NCBI RefSeq assembly: GCF_000021945.1
Contig: NC_011831.1
Span: 3,981,353 to 4,045,352, forward strand
Source: Chloroflexus aggregans DSM 9485
GTDB lineage: Bacteria > Chloroflexota > Chloroflexia > Chloroflexales > Chloroflexaceae
Reading direction: 5' to 3'
Length of the DNA: 64,000 nt
The translations under genes and the position numbers were made by a program. Below are positions 52,774-60,814 of the stretch, piece by piece; the first letter of the stretch is position 1, and every line of letters begins with the position of its first letter. Below the pieces are notes generated by a model, which had not been told where the DNA came from, searched no databases, and was given only the letters and a program-made list of their open reading frames with translations.

Positions 52774-55251
52774 ATGACGCACGCGCCGGCACGGGTCGGC
52801 TTGACCGATACCCGTTATTTTCTGCCGTTGTCACGCCTTGAGCGGGTGCAACCGATTGAACGCGGGATCCTGGCCGCGCTCGATCATGAGTGGCTGCGGG
52901 TGGAGTTTATCCGCGATGATATTGTTCGTTTGAAGATCAGTCGTGGTGGGGTGTTCGATGAGCATCCGACGTATGCCGTCGCTGTTGATGTGATGGCGAC
53001 GCCGATCCCTGTGTTTCACATCGTTGAGACGGAGGCGACCGTTGTCGTGCGTGGGGTGCAGCTTGAGGTGGTGATTGGGCGCGATCCGTTTTCGGTGCGC
53101 GTGTGTCGCGCCGACGGGAGTGTGGTGGCTGAGACGGCCCGTGGCCCTGATGGTGTACCTTGGGCTTACGCGACCCTCAATGATTCGTTTGCGTTTCACC
53201 GGGTGTGTGCCCGTGAAGATGCTTTTCTCGGTTTGGGTGAGAAGACCGGTCGCCTGAACCGTAAGGGGCGCGATTTTATTTTGTGGAACAACGATGTTCT
53301 CAGTCCGCAAGGTGAAGCGGAATTCGCCGTTGGGCGTGATCCGTCTGATCCGCGTGCCAAGAATACCAGTACCGAATTTGATCCCTACTACGTCTCGATC
53401 CCGTTTTTTTACCATCTTGATCGGCACGGCAACGCCGCGGGGTTTTTTCTCGATAATAGCTATCGGGTGCATGTTGATTTTACCCCGCCTGAAACGTATG
53501 GTATCTGCGCGCTCGGTGGTCAGTATACCGAATACATCTTTGCCGGGCCGCAGATGGCTGCAATCCTGGAGGGATTTACCTGGCTAACCGGTCGACTTGC
53601 GCCACCGCCGATCTGGGCGTTGGGCTATCATCAGTGCCGTTGGCATCGCTACAGCCAATCTGAAGTGCTGGCACTCGCTGCTCGGCACCGCGAACGCAAT
53701 ATTCCCTGCGATACGCTCTGGCTCGATATCGAGCACATGGATGGGTATCGGGTCTTTACGTGGAACCGTGAGCTGTTTCCCGATCCGCGCACCCTTGCCC
53801 AACAATTGCATGACCAAGGCTTTCGCCTGATCACGATTGTCGATCCGGGGGTGAAGGTTGACCCGCAGTTTGCGCTGTACGAAACGGGTCGGGCCAACGA
53901 TTTCTTCTGTCGCACGAGTAGTGGTGACATCTACATCGGGCAGGTCTGGCCGGGTCGTACTGCGTTTCCTGATTTTGTGAAGCCCGATGTGCGAACGTGG
54001 TGGGGGCAGCTCAACGCCGACCATGCGCGGTTGGGCATCGCCGGTATTTGGAATGACATGAATGAACCGGCCACCGGTGATATTCCGCCTTACGCGATGC
54101 GCTTTAACGGTGGGCGTGAGCCGCACGAGCGTTATCACAATCAGTATGCTCTTCTCATGGCAATGGCGACCGTCGAAGGGTTGCGCGCCGCCTTTCCCGA
54201 CCGGCGCACGTTTGTGTTGTCGCGGGCCGGTTTTGCCGGTATTCAACGGTACGCCGCCAACTGGATGGGTGATAACTGTGCGCGCTGGGATCACCTCTGG
54301 TTGAGTATGCCCATGGCGATGGGATTGGGCCTCTCCGGTCAGGCGTTTGTCGGCGCCGATGTCGGCGGGTTTGCCGGTGATGCCTCTCCCGAATTGTTCG
54401 CACGGTGGATGCAGTGTGCGGCGCTGACGGCGTTTTGTCGGAATCATAGCGCCTATGGTCATATTGACCAGTACGTCTGGTCGTTTGGTCCGGCTATTGA
54501 GCGTATCGCCCGCGCTGCGATCGCGTTGCGTTACCGGCTGATGCCGTATCTCGTCACGGCCTTTATGCACACGGTCGAAACCGGTGAACCGGTGCAGCAG
54601 CCGCCGGTGTTTGCCTATCAGTCCGACCCGCTCACCCACACAATTGACGACCAATTCTTGTTGGGTCGTGATCTGCTGGTAGCGCCGGTATATGTCGCCG
54701 GTGCTACCTCCCGCCAGCTCTACCTCCCGGCGGGCGAGTGGTACGACTGGTATAGCGATGCGTGCTACACCGGCGAGCAGTTTATCGTTGTGGCAGCACC
54801 GCTCGACCGTATCCCGCTGTTGGTGCGCGCCGGTGCGGTGATCCCGCTCTGGCCGGACGTGCCCCCTTCCACAATGGGCTACTACCCCACGCGGCTTGAG
54901 TTGCACCTGTTTGTACCGCTATTCGATGGTACCTACACCTCCGACTTGCACGAAGATGATGGCTTGACCATGGCGTTCCAGCACGGCGCCTACTACCGTA
55001 CCACCTTCACTGTCGAACGACGCGGTCAACAGATTACGTTGACGGCGACGGTGCGCGGCGATGGGTTTGCCGAGTTTGCGCGCGAAGCGGTGACACTCGT
55101 GATCCACGGTGCGCAGCCGGTTTCCATCACCGTTAACGGTGAACGTCACGCTGTGCTCGGTGAACAGGTGACGTTTGCCGATCACGGGCAGGGGTTTGTG
55201 GTGGTACTTGAGGAAGCTGCTCCCGGTGACGTATCGGCTCAATCCGAATGA
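52774..55251 (+). CDS. Glycoside hydrolase family 31 (alpha-glucosidase-like)
   Basis: 825 residues from ATG 52774 (GAGGAG 6 nt upstream). The N-terminal beta-sandwich ('LGLGEKTGRLNRKGRDFILW') precedes the barrel 'PPPIWALGYHQCRWHRYSQS'. The nucleophile Asp is in 'AGIWNDMNEPATGD' (about 427) and the acid/base Asp in 'NWMGDNCARWDHL' (about 499). 'FVGADVGGFAGDASPELFAR' is also typical. No signal peptide, so probably cytoplasmic cleavage of alpha-glucosides or maltodextrins. A hairpin terminator follows. Confidence 0.93.
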   Translation: MTHAPARVGLTDTRYFLPLSRLERVQPIERGILAALDHEWLRVEFIRDDIVRLKISRGGVFDEHPTYAVAVDVMATPIPVFHIVETEATVVVRGVQLEVVIGRDPFSVRVCRADGSVVAETARGPDGVPWAYATLNDSFAFHRVCAREDAFLGLGEKTGRLNRKGRDFILWNNDVLSPQGEAEFAVGRDPSDPRAKNTSTEFDPYYVSIPFFYHLDRHGNAAGFFLDNSYRVHVDFTPPETYGICALGGQYTEYIFAGPQMAAILEGFTWLTGRLAPPPIWALGYHQCRWHRYSQSEVLALAARHRERNIPCDTLWLDIEHMDGYRVFTWNRELFPDPRTLAQQLHDQGFRLITIVDPGVKVDPQFALYETGRANDFFCRTSSGDIYIGQVWPGRTAFPDFVKPDVRTWWGQLNADHARLGIAGIWNDMNEPATGDIPPYAMRFNGGREPHERYHNQYALLMAMATVEGLRAAFPDRRTFVLSRAGFAGIQRYAANWMGDNCARWDHLWLSMPMAMGLGLSGQAFVGADVGGFAGDASPELFARWMQCAALTAFCRNHSAYGHIDQYVWSFGPAIERIARAAIALRYRLMPYLVTAFMHTVETGEPVQQPPVFAYQSDPLTHTIDDQFLLGRDLLVAPVYVAGATSRQLYLPAGEWYDWYSDACYTGEQFIVVAAPLDRIPLLVRAGAVIPLWPDVPPSTMGYYPTRLELHLFVPLFDGTYTSDLHEDDGLTMAFQHGAYYRTTFTVERRGQQITLTATVRGDGFAEFAREAVTLVIHGAQPVSITVNGERHAVLGEQVTFADHGQGFVVVLEEAAPGDVSAQSE

Positions 55252-55282
55252 TGGTGTTCCAGATGAGCTGTATGCCGTAGGG

Positions 55283-55303
55283 CAGAGAGGCTAACCCTCT
55301 CTG
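55283..55303 (+). terminator. Terminator-like hairpin after GH31 gene
   Basis: An 8-bp stem CAGAGAGG / CCTCTCTG with a 5-nt loop, followed by TCCTATCTGTTTGGCTTG. Confidence 0.55.
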
Positions 55304-55390
55304 TCCTATCTGTTTGGCTTGTAACGTCATCTTCAGTTGGTGCATCTTAATCGTAAGAAGTTTGTGCTTGAACGACAGGAGTCCCATCTG

Positions 55391-55921
55391 ATGAAGATGA
55401 CCGAATATCAAAACCATCTCCGTACCTACACACAACCGGTTGTGGTTGATGTTTGGGCGCCGTGGTGTATGCCATGCCGGGTGACACGACCGATCCTCAA
55501 GCGATTGGCCCAAGAATATCAGGGTCGCGTGGCACTGTGGGAAGTGAATGCGGAGGAGCATCCCGATCTACTCCGCGAACTACGGATTTACGGTATCCCT
55601 ACGTTGATTGCATACCGCGATGGTCAAGAGGTGTCCCGCCAGCTCGGTGCCAAATCTGAGGCAGAGTTACGCTCACTCTTCCAGCATTTGGCTGAAGGCA
55701 AGACGCCGCCGCGCTTGCAGCCGCTCGAACGCCTGTTGCGGATCATGATCGCGTTGGTATTGGTCGGTCTGGTGTGGTTTGGGGTTGGTGGCTGGCCCTT
55801 GTTGGTATTGGCCGGTCTCATTTTCTTTAGCGCGGTGTACGACCGCTGCCCGATCTGGAAAGCGGTTACGTCATGGGTGCGCGATGTTACCGCGAAGCGA
55901 TCAACTGGGAGGACGCCGTGA
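55391..55921 (+). CDS. Thioredoxin-domain protein with membrane tail
   Basis: 176 residues. The redox site is 'VVDVWAPWCMPCRVTRPILK', the cis-Pro loop 'RIYGIPTLIAYRDGQEV'. The C-terminal part has two hydrophobic helices ('IMIALVLVGLVWFGVGGWP', 'LLVLAGLIFFSAVYDRCPIW') of the YgaP/DUF2892 kind, with a Cys after the second. It is probably anchored with the thioredoxin domain in the cytoplasm. The stop overlaps the start of the next gene (GTGA). Confidence 0.87.
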   Translation: MKMTEYQNHLRTYTQPVVVDVWAPWCMPCRVTRPILKRLAQEYQGRVALWEVNAEEHPDLLRELRIYGIPTLIAYRDGQEVSRQLGAKSEAELRSLFQHLAEGKTPPRLQPLERLLRIMIALVLVGLVWFGVGGWPLLVLAGLIFFSAVYDRCPIWKAVTSWVRDVTAKRSTGRTP

Positions 55922-56304
55922 AAATTGCGTTTGCGACCGATGATCATCATACGATAAGTCCACATCTTGGCCGGGCGCAGTGGTATGAGGTGGTGACGAT
56001 TGAGCAGGGGCAGGTGGTGAATCGGGAAGCGCGTCCGAAAGGGCGGCACCATCATCATGGAGATGAAGAGCACGATCATCATCATCACCATCACCGTCAC
56101 GACGCGCACCACTGGTTGGTGGAAGCCGTGTCTGATTGCCAGATGATTGTGGCCCGCGGCATGGGTGAACCGGCTTTCCAAGGTGTGCAAGCTGCCGGGA
56201 TACAGGCCATCTGCACTCCCTTGCGCACGATTGATGAAGCCGTGCAGGCGTATGTGAACGGTACGCTGACCCACCATCCTGAACGGGTGCATCACCGGCA
56301 TTGA
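55918..56304 (+). CDS. NifX/NifB-type Fe-Mo cofactor-binding-like protein, His-rich
   Basis: 128 residues from GTG 55918 (GGGAGG upstream). The dinitrogenase cofactor-binding fold shows 'KIAFATDDHHTISPHLGRAQ', 'CQMIVARGMGEPAFQGVQAA' and 'TIDEAVQAYVNGTL'. A loop of about 22 residues between strands carries 16 His plus acidic residues ('HHHHGDEEHDHHHHHH'), and the C-terminus is also His-rich. No nif genes are nearby, so a metal-binding or redox-linked role with the coupled thioredoxin is more likely than nitrogenase maturation. Confidence 0.8.
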   Translation: MKIAFATDDHHTISPHLGRAQWYEVVTIEQGQVVNREARPKGRHHHHGDEEHDHHHHHHRHDAHHWLVEAVSDCQMIVARGMGEPAFQGVQAAGIQAICTPLRTIDEAVQAYVNGTLTHHPERVHHRH

Positions 56305-56599
56305 GCAGCGCTGTGTGCTTTGCCCCGATGTAATGGGCTTCGTCTCCTTGGGTGGCCCTCATCTCCCGGATCGCTGATCCTGAGAGCGCAGGGTCGCCGG
56401 GATGACCGCCATCCCAACTATCTTCGCGTCCTCTGCGTTCCTCTGCACCTTTGCGTTCCCATCCTTATGCGCGTTTGCCTGCTTTGCGCCGTGCTCACCT
56501 CCCGGCGAGCAAGGGGTGAGAGCCAAAGCGATTGAGGCCGCCCGTGAGGACTATCGGAATGCATCACGCGATTGAAGAATACCGACCCCGATCCCACCG

Positions 56600-56900
56600 A
56601 TCCGCTGGGACCCCTCCCACCGAGCGGCGATTCGTGCCGATCTCGATGCGTATCTGGCCTATCGGTATGGATTGACCCGCGAACTCTTCGGTATCTGTTG
56701 GATCGGGACGATCTGACCGACCACGAGCGTGCCGACCTGCTTGATCCATGGGAAGAAATTGCCGACCCCCTCGACGAATCGGCCTATGCGCAGCGAACGA
56801 TGCGTTCCCGCAGAGGGTATTCCGGTCACGACCACTGCTCGCCATGGGAAGACCGCCGATACCGGGGGCGACCCTGCGGTGAACCAATCCTTCCATGATG
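56600..56900 (+). pseudogene. Remnant of a DNA methyltransferase C-terminus
   Basis: In one frame 'AIRADLDAYLAYRYGLTREL' is read until about 56690. In the next, 'LRYLLDRDDLTDHERADLLD' and 'PWEEIADPLDESAYAQRTMR'. Together they resemble the C-terminal end of Eco57I-like methyltransferases of Chloroflexota, whose usual text is AYLAYLYGLTRDELRYILD. The frame is broken and the rest is missing. The upstream 56305-56599 holds no supported gene. Confidence 0.45.
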
Positions 56901-57049
56901 GGCACCGTCATCGAGTTACATTCTCCCCCTGCCGATCCGCATGCGTGCGTTGCGCATCAACGCTACCGCGGGGAAGCTGCCGGGGTCTTGGTAAGACCCG
57001 GAAACACCGGTATGGTATATTTTGGAAAATACGGAAAGGAGTGACATCC

Positions 57050-59601
57050 ATGGACGCCCGTCGTGTGATTCTGCTGCTGCTGCTCCCCATCCTCCTGCCC
57101 CCCATCCTCCTGCCGACGTCGGTGCTCCCATCGGCAGCGGGGCAGACCTATACCGTCACAACCCTCGCCGATACCGTTGCGCCTGACGGCTCCTGTTCCC
57201 TGCGGGAAGCCATCTTGGAGGCGCAACACGAAACGGACACCGATTGCCCCGGTTCGCCGAGCAATGCCGATGACACGATTACGATTGCCGTCTCAGGCAC
57301 CATCGTGTTGTCCGAACCCCTCCCCGATATTATCGGGCGACGATTTGTCATTACGCCGGATCGGGTCGACGAATTCCGGTTCGGTGCATTGACCATCCGG
57401 GGCAACCCCACCCTGACCATCAGCGGCGATGGCCGCCACCGCATCATTACCGTCAAGGACGCCGGATCGCTGACCCTCGATACGCTCACCCTCACCGATG
57501 CCGTTGCCCCCGACCCCGGTGGTGCCATCCGTATCATCAATGCCGACCAGGTGACGATTACCAACAGTCGCGTGACCAACAGTACCGCACCCCGCGGTGG
57601 TGCGATCTCCGCGAGCAACACCCGCGTGACCGTCGAACGTTCGGTAGTTGCCGAGAATCGGGCCTCCGATCGCGGCGGTGCGATTGACGTTTTCGCAGGG
57701 CAGCTCATCATCCGCGATTCCGAGCTGTCCCGGAACACGGCAGAGTATTCCGGCGGGGGGGCGTTTCCCTCACAAGCGTGCAGGAGGCCGTCATTGTGCA
57801 GACGGTCTTTACCGAGAACGAGGCCAAGACCGCCGACAGCTCAGGCGGACAAGGGGGGGCGATCCTGATAGATGGGGATACGGCCATCACCGTGCAGGGT
57901 GCCGTCTTCCACGAGAATACGGCGATGCGTGATGGCGGGGCAATCGCCATCAGGGACGCCAGGCGTGTCGATGTGACGGATAGTCACTTCGCCAACAATA
58001 CCGCCGGATCCGCGACCTTGAGAGCCAGCGGTGGCGCGATATGGGCGGTGAAGGCCGACTACACGCCGGCAGACCCACCACTGACCATCACGGCCGGCAC
58101 GTTCACCGCAAATTATGCATGGGACCGAGGCGGGGCGATCTTTGCACAATGGTATGCGACGGTGATCGCGCAGAGCCGGTTCACCGAGAACGGCTCCGAC
58201 TATGACGGTGGTGCCATCTCCATGTCCATGGGATCGCTCGTCATTCGGGATTCCGAGCTGACGCAGAATCGATCGGTGTCTTATGGAGGAGCAATCTACG
58301 CATACATCCACGACCATACCCTCACCGTGACCAACACCGTCTTTCGCGGCAACGAGTGCGACGGTGACGGGGGGGCGATCTGGAAACGACGGGGCCATGC
58401 ACGGATTGAGGCCTCTCGGTTCATCGAGAATCGCACCGGCGGCTTCGGCGGGGGACTAAAGGTTACCGTTGGCACGACCGACGTTATCGGTAGTGAGTTC
58501 AGGGGTAACACGGCCCGGCTTGGTGGCGGGATTCACAGTGATACCGAGACCCTGACCGTGCGGGCATCGTCCTTTGTGGCAAACACGGCCCGGCTTGGTG
58601 GCGGCATTGCCAATGATACCTTTGGCCATGGAGGATCGGCCCGCATCGAAACCACGACGTTTGTCCGAAACGCCGCAACCGTCGGCGACGAACGCGAGGC
58701 GGATGCTCTCCCACCTGTCGGGTCCGGCGACGAAGATCCTCCACCTGTCGGGTCCGGCGACGAAGATCCCCTACCTTTCGGATCCGGCGGGGCACTCTTC
58801 AACACCGCCACGCTCGAAGTCGTCGCTGCGACCTTGCACGAGAATACGGCGGAACGGCAGGGTGGCGGCATCTTTAGCGCGACCAAATCCGACAACCCGC
58901 CGAGCCGGCTAACGGTGGTAAACACCATCATCACCGGCAGTCCCCACGGCGGGGATTGTGTCTCCTTCTCACCGGTGGACGGGCATCACACCATCATCGG
59001 AACCCCGACCGCGGCATGTGGTCTGAGCGAAAGCCCGCTCATCGGTATCGACCCCCGGCTGGGCGAGTTGACCGGCGACCCACCCTACCTGCCGCTCCTT
59101 CCCGACAGTCCGGCCATTGATGCCGGCGATAGTACGATGTGTCCCGGTCCGGGGCAAAACGGGGTCCCGCGTCCGGTTGGGTCGGCATGCGATATTGGAG
59201 CAGTGGAATGGACGGCGGATACCGACCCGCCAACCCTGACCGCCGTGGCATGCATCACCGATCCGCCCGCCGGCACGTCGGTGCAGTTTCGGGTCGTGTT
59301 CTCCGAAGCCGTTCGCGATGTCGATGCGACCGATCTGGTTGTTGAGGCATCACCCGCATCAACACCGGCAACGATTACCGACCTGACGGCACGGTCTGCC
59401 GCCGAGTACCTCGTGACCGTCGGCGAGTACGGGTCGGATACCGAAACCCTGACCCTCGCCATCGCGTCAACGGCGACCATTACCGACCTGGCCGGGCATC
59501 CGCTCGTGCCGCCGTCGGCGATGACCGGAGGACGCTGCGCGGTGGGACGTTCCCCGTCCACGCCGGACCGTCAGATCTTCCTCCCGTTGATCGTCCGCTA
59601 A
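57050..59601 (+). pseudogene. Secreted CSLREA/beta-helix surface protein, frameshifted at a G tract
   Basis: The ATG at 57050 (AGGAG 7 nt upstream) starts a Leu-rich signal peptide, then 'TYTVTTLADTVAPDGSCSLR' (CSLREA domain). Repeated GGAI-type turns ('NSTAPRGGAISASNTRVTVE', 'SGGAIWAV', 'RGGAIFAQ') form a right-handed beta helix like Pmp adhesins. The frame breaks at a G7 run (about 57753-57759): 'EYSGGG' continues one base later as 'VSLTSVQEAVIVQTVFTENE'. After that the frame is open to 59601, with a choice-of-anchor-like 'SPAIDAGDSTMC', an Ig-like domain and the terminal 'IFLPLIVR'. With one more G it encodes about 850 residues. Slippage phase variation or base error are both possible. Confidence 0.8.
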
Positions 59602-59629
59602 TGTCCGCTCCGTTCCTCCCGGCCGCAGC

Positions 59630-59700
59630 AGGGCGGGGAGCGCAGGATCGCGCTCCCCGCCCTGTGCGGTGCTGCGGTGTTAGCGGAACACCGCAGCACC
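59630..59700. terminator. Two back-to-back perfect hairpins between convergent genes
   Basis: Stem 1: AGGGCGGGGAGCGC (59630-59643) with 59650-59663, 14 bp, 6-nt loop. Stem 2: GGTGCTGCGGTGTT (59668-59681) with 59687-59700, 14 bp, 5-nt loop. Stem 2 contains the stop codon of the tadE-like gene. They probably terminate both transcripts, although no T-run is present. Confidence 0.6.
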
Positions 59701-60228
59701 GACGACGGTGACCGATTCCCGCACGGGAAGGATCCCGAACCCACGGACCGGCACCGTGATCTCCACACACGCCTGCGGAATACCGACGTCAAACCGTGGA
59801 CACCCGGCCAATGCCGGGTGCATGTAATCACAATCTTGATCCAGACAATAGCGCACACTCTGCAGGATCTGCTGCCGTTCGGCGGCGGTCCAGTACCGTG
59901 CGGCGATCGGGTTGGTGACGGCGAAGAAGTCCATCCCCCTGCGATTACATGCGCCACGCACTGCCTGCGTCACGCCAAGGTTCATCATGAGAACTTCGCA
60001 CATCCGGGCCGGCGCCCTGTGCCTATCTAACCGAACATCAGTGTCCTGAATCGTCTCCAAGTCTAATTCGGTGGTTGCGGCGCGGGCGGCAAAGGTCGCG
60101 ATGGTGTGCGCGGTGGCGAGCGCGTTGTGGCGTTCGTAGTAATCAAGGATCCCGAACACAAACGGTGTAAACACCGCGAGAAAGACGGCAATCCACGCAA
60201 GTGATTGTCCGGGGACACGCGACATCAT
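59680..60228 (-). CDS. TadE-like pseudopilin
   Basis: 182 residues from ATG 60228 (GGAGG 4 nt upstream). 'GQSLAWIAVFLAVFTPFVFG' is a type IV pilin-like N-terminal helix with TadE character, followed by a short soluble domain with six Cys ('YCLDQDCDYMHPALAGCPRF') suggesting disulphides. It would be a minor subunit of a Tad/Flp pilus or of a secreted complex. No other tad genes are present; a small hydrophobic frame upstream may be its partner. Confidence 0.65.
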   Translation of the reverse strand: MMSRVPGQSLAWIAVFLAVFTPFVFGILDYYERHNALATAHTIATFAARAATTELDLETIQDTDVRLDRHRAPARMCEVLMMNLGVTQAVRGACNRRGMDFFAVTNPIAARYWTAAERQQILQSVRYCLDQDCDYMHPALAGCPRFDVGIPQACVEITVPVRGFGILPVRESVTVVGAAVFR

Positions 60229-60247
60229 GGAACCTCCCATCTGGTGC

Positions 60248-60390
60248 TTAGATCTTCCCGATAAGGTTCAGGGTGTCACTCCCGACCACGGCCACGAACA
60301 GGATCTGCCCAACCACAGCGAGCACCGAGAAGGCCGTACACAGGAGGAGCAGGAGTTTGCGGCGAGGGAGAAGATGATTTATTGCGAGAA
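60248..60390 (-). pseudogene. Small hydrophobic frame upstream of tadE (start unclear)
   Basis: The minus frame ends at 60248 with 'RRKLLLLLCTAFSVLAVVGQ' followed by 'ILFVAVVGSDTLNLIGKI'. It is a single-membrane-helix peptide 20 bp upstream of the pseudopilin. No good ATG, GTG or TTG with a ribosome site is seen, so it may be a truncated Flp/TadF-like gene. Confidence 0.35.
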
Positions 60391-60468
60391 CTGGTCGCCG
60401 ATCAAGTCGAAAGTCTCTGTGGTTATCAGCCGGATTTAGGTATAGTAGTTCGTTGTCTCAAAGATCGT

Positions 60469-60581
60469 GTTCGAATAATAATTTTGCCTGAAGGTTGTCC
60501 ACAAGTGATATACCGGAGCACCGAGGAGTTCGTAGGATCGTGAAGTTCGAATAATAATTTTGCCTGAAGGTTGTCCACAAG
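60469..60581. CRISPR. Possible two-repeat CRISPR-like element
   Basis: An identical 37-bp sequence (beginning GTTCGAATAATAATTTTGCC) occurs at 60469-60505 and 60545-60581, with 39 unrelated bases between. Repeat and spacer lengths fit CRISPR. There is no third repeat and no cas gene in the window, so an orphan mini-array or a plain duplication are both open. Confidence 0.3.
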
Positions 60582-60592
60582 GTTTTTTCCGG

Positions 60593-60722
60593 TTTTCGTT
60601 TCAAAGGGTGTGATTATCGCATCTCAAAAGCTAAGTATGTGGTGATTCAGGTTGTTGAAGTTTTGTCTGAACATGATCCGGCATTCCCGGCACGATTTAC
60701 TGCCTTGCCGATGCACGGTTAG
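60593..60722 (+). pseudogene. Short remnant with conserved-looking frame
   Basis: The plus frame reads 'GFRFKGCDYRISKAKYVVIQ' and 'EHDPAFPARFTALPMHG' before a TAG. It recalls a short conserved Chloroflexota protein of unknown function that contains FAALPKHG. No start codon is visible and it begins inside or just after the second repeat. Nothing else is seen up to 60814. Confidence 0.3.
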
Positions 60723-60814
60723 CATTGGCTGCCGGTCAGCTCACGCCGGTTGTATTTCACAAGCGGCGCATGCTAAATGCATCCATACCTGCGAAATGGT
60801 CTGAACGAGGTTTA

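Noticed and set aside
55918-56304. Nitrogen-fixation gene
   Set aside because: The fold is NifX/NifB-like but no other nif gene is present, and the His-rich loop and thioredoxin partner point to another role.
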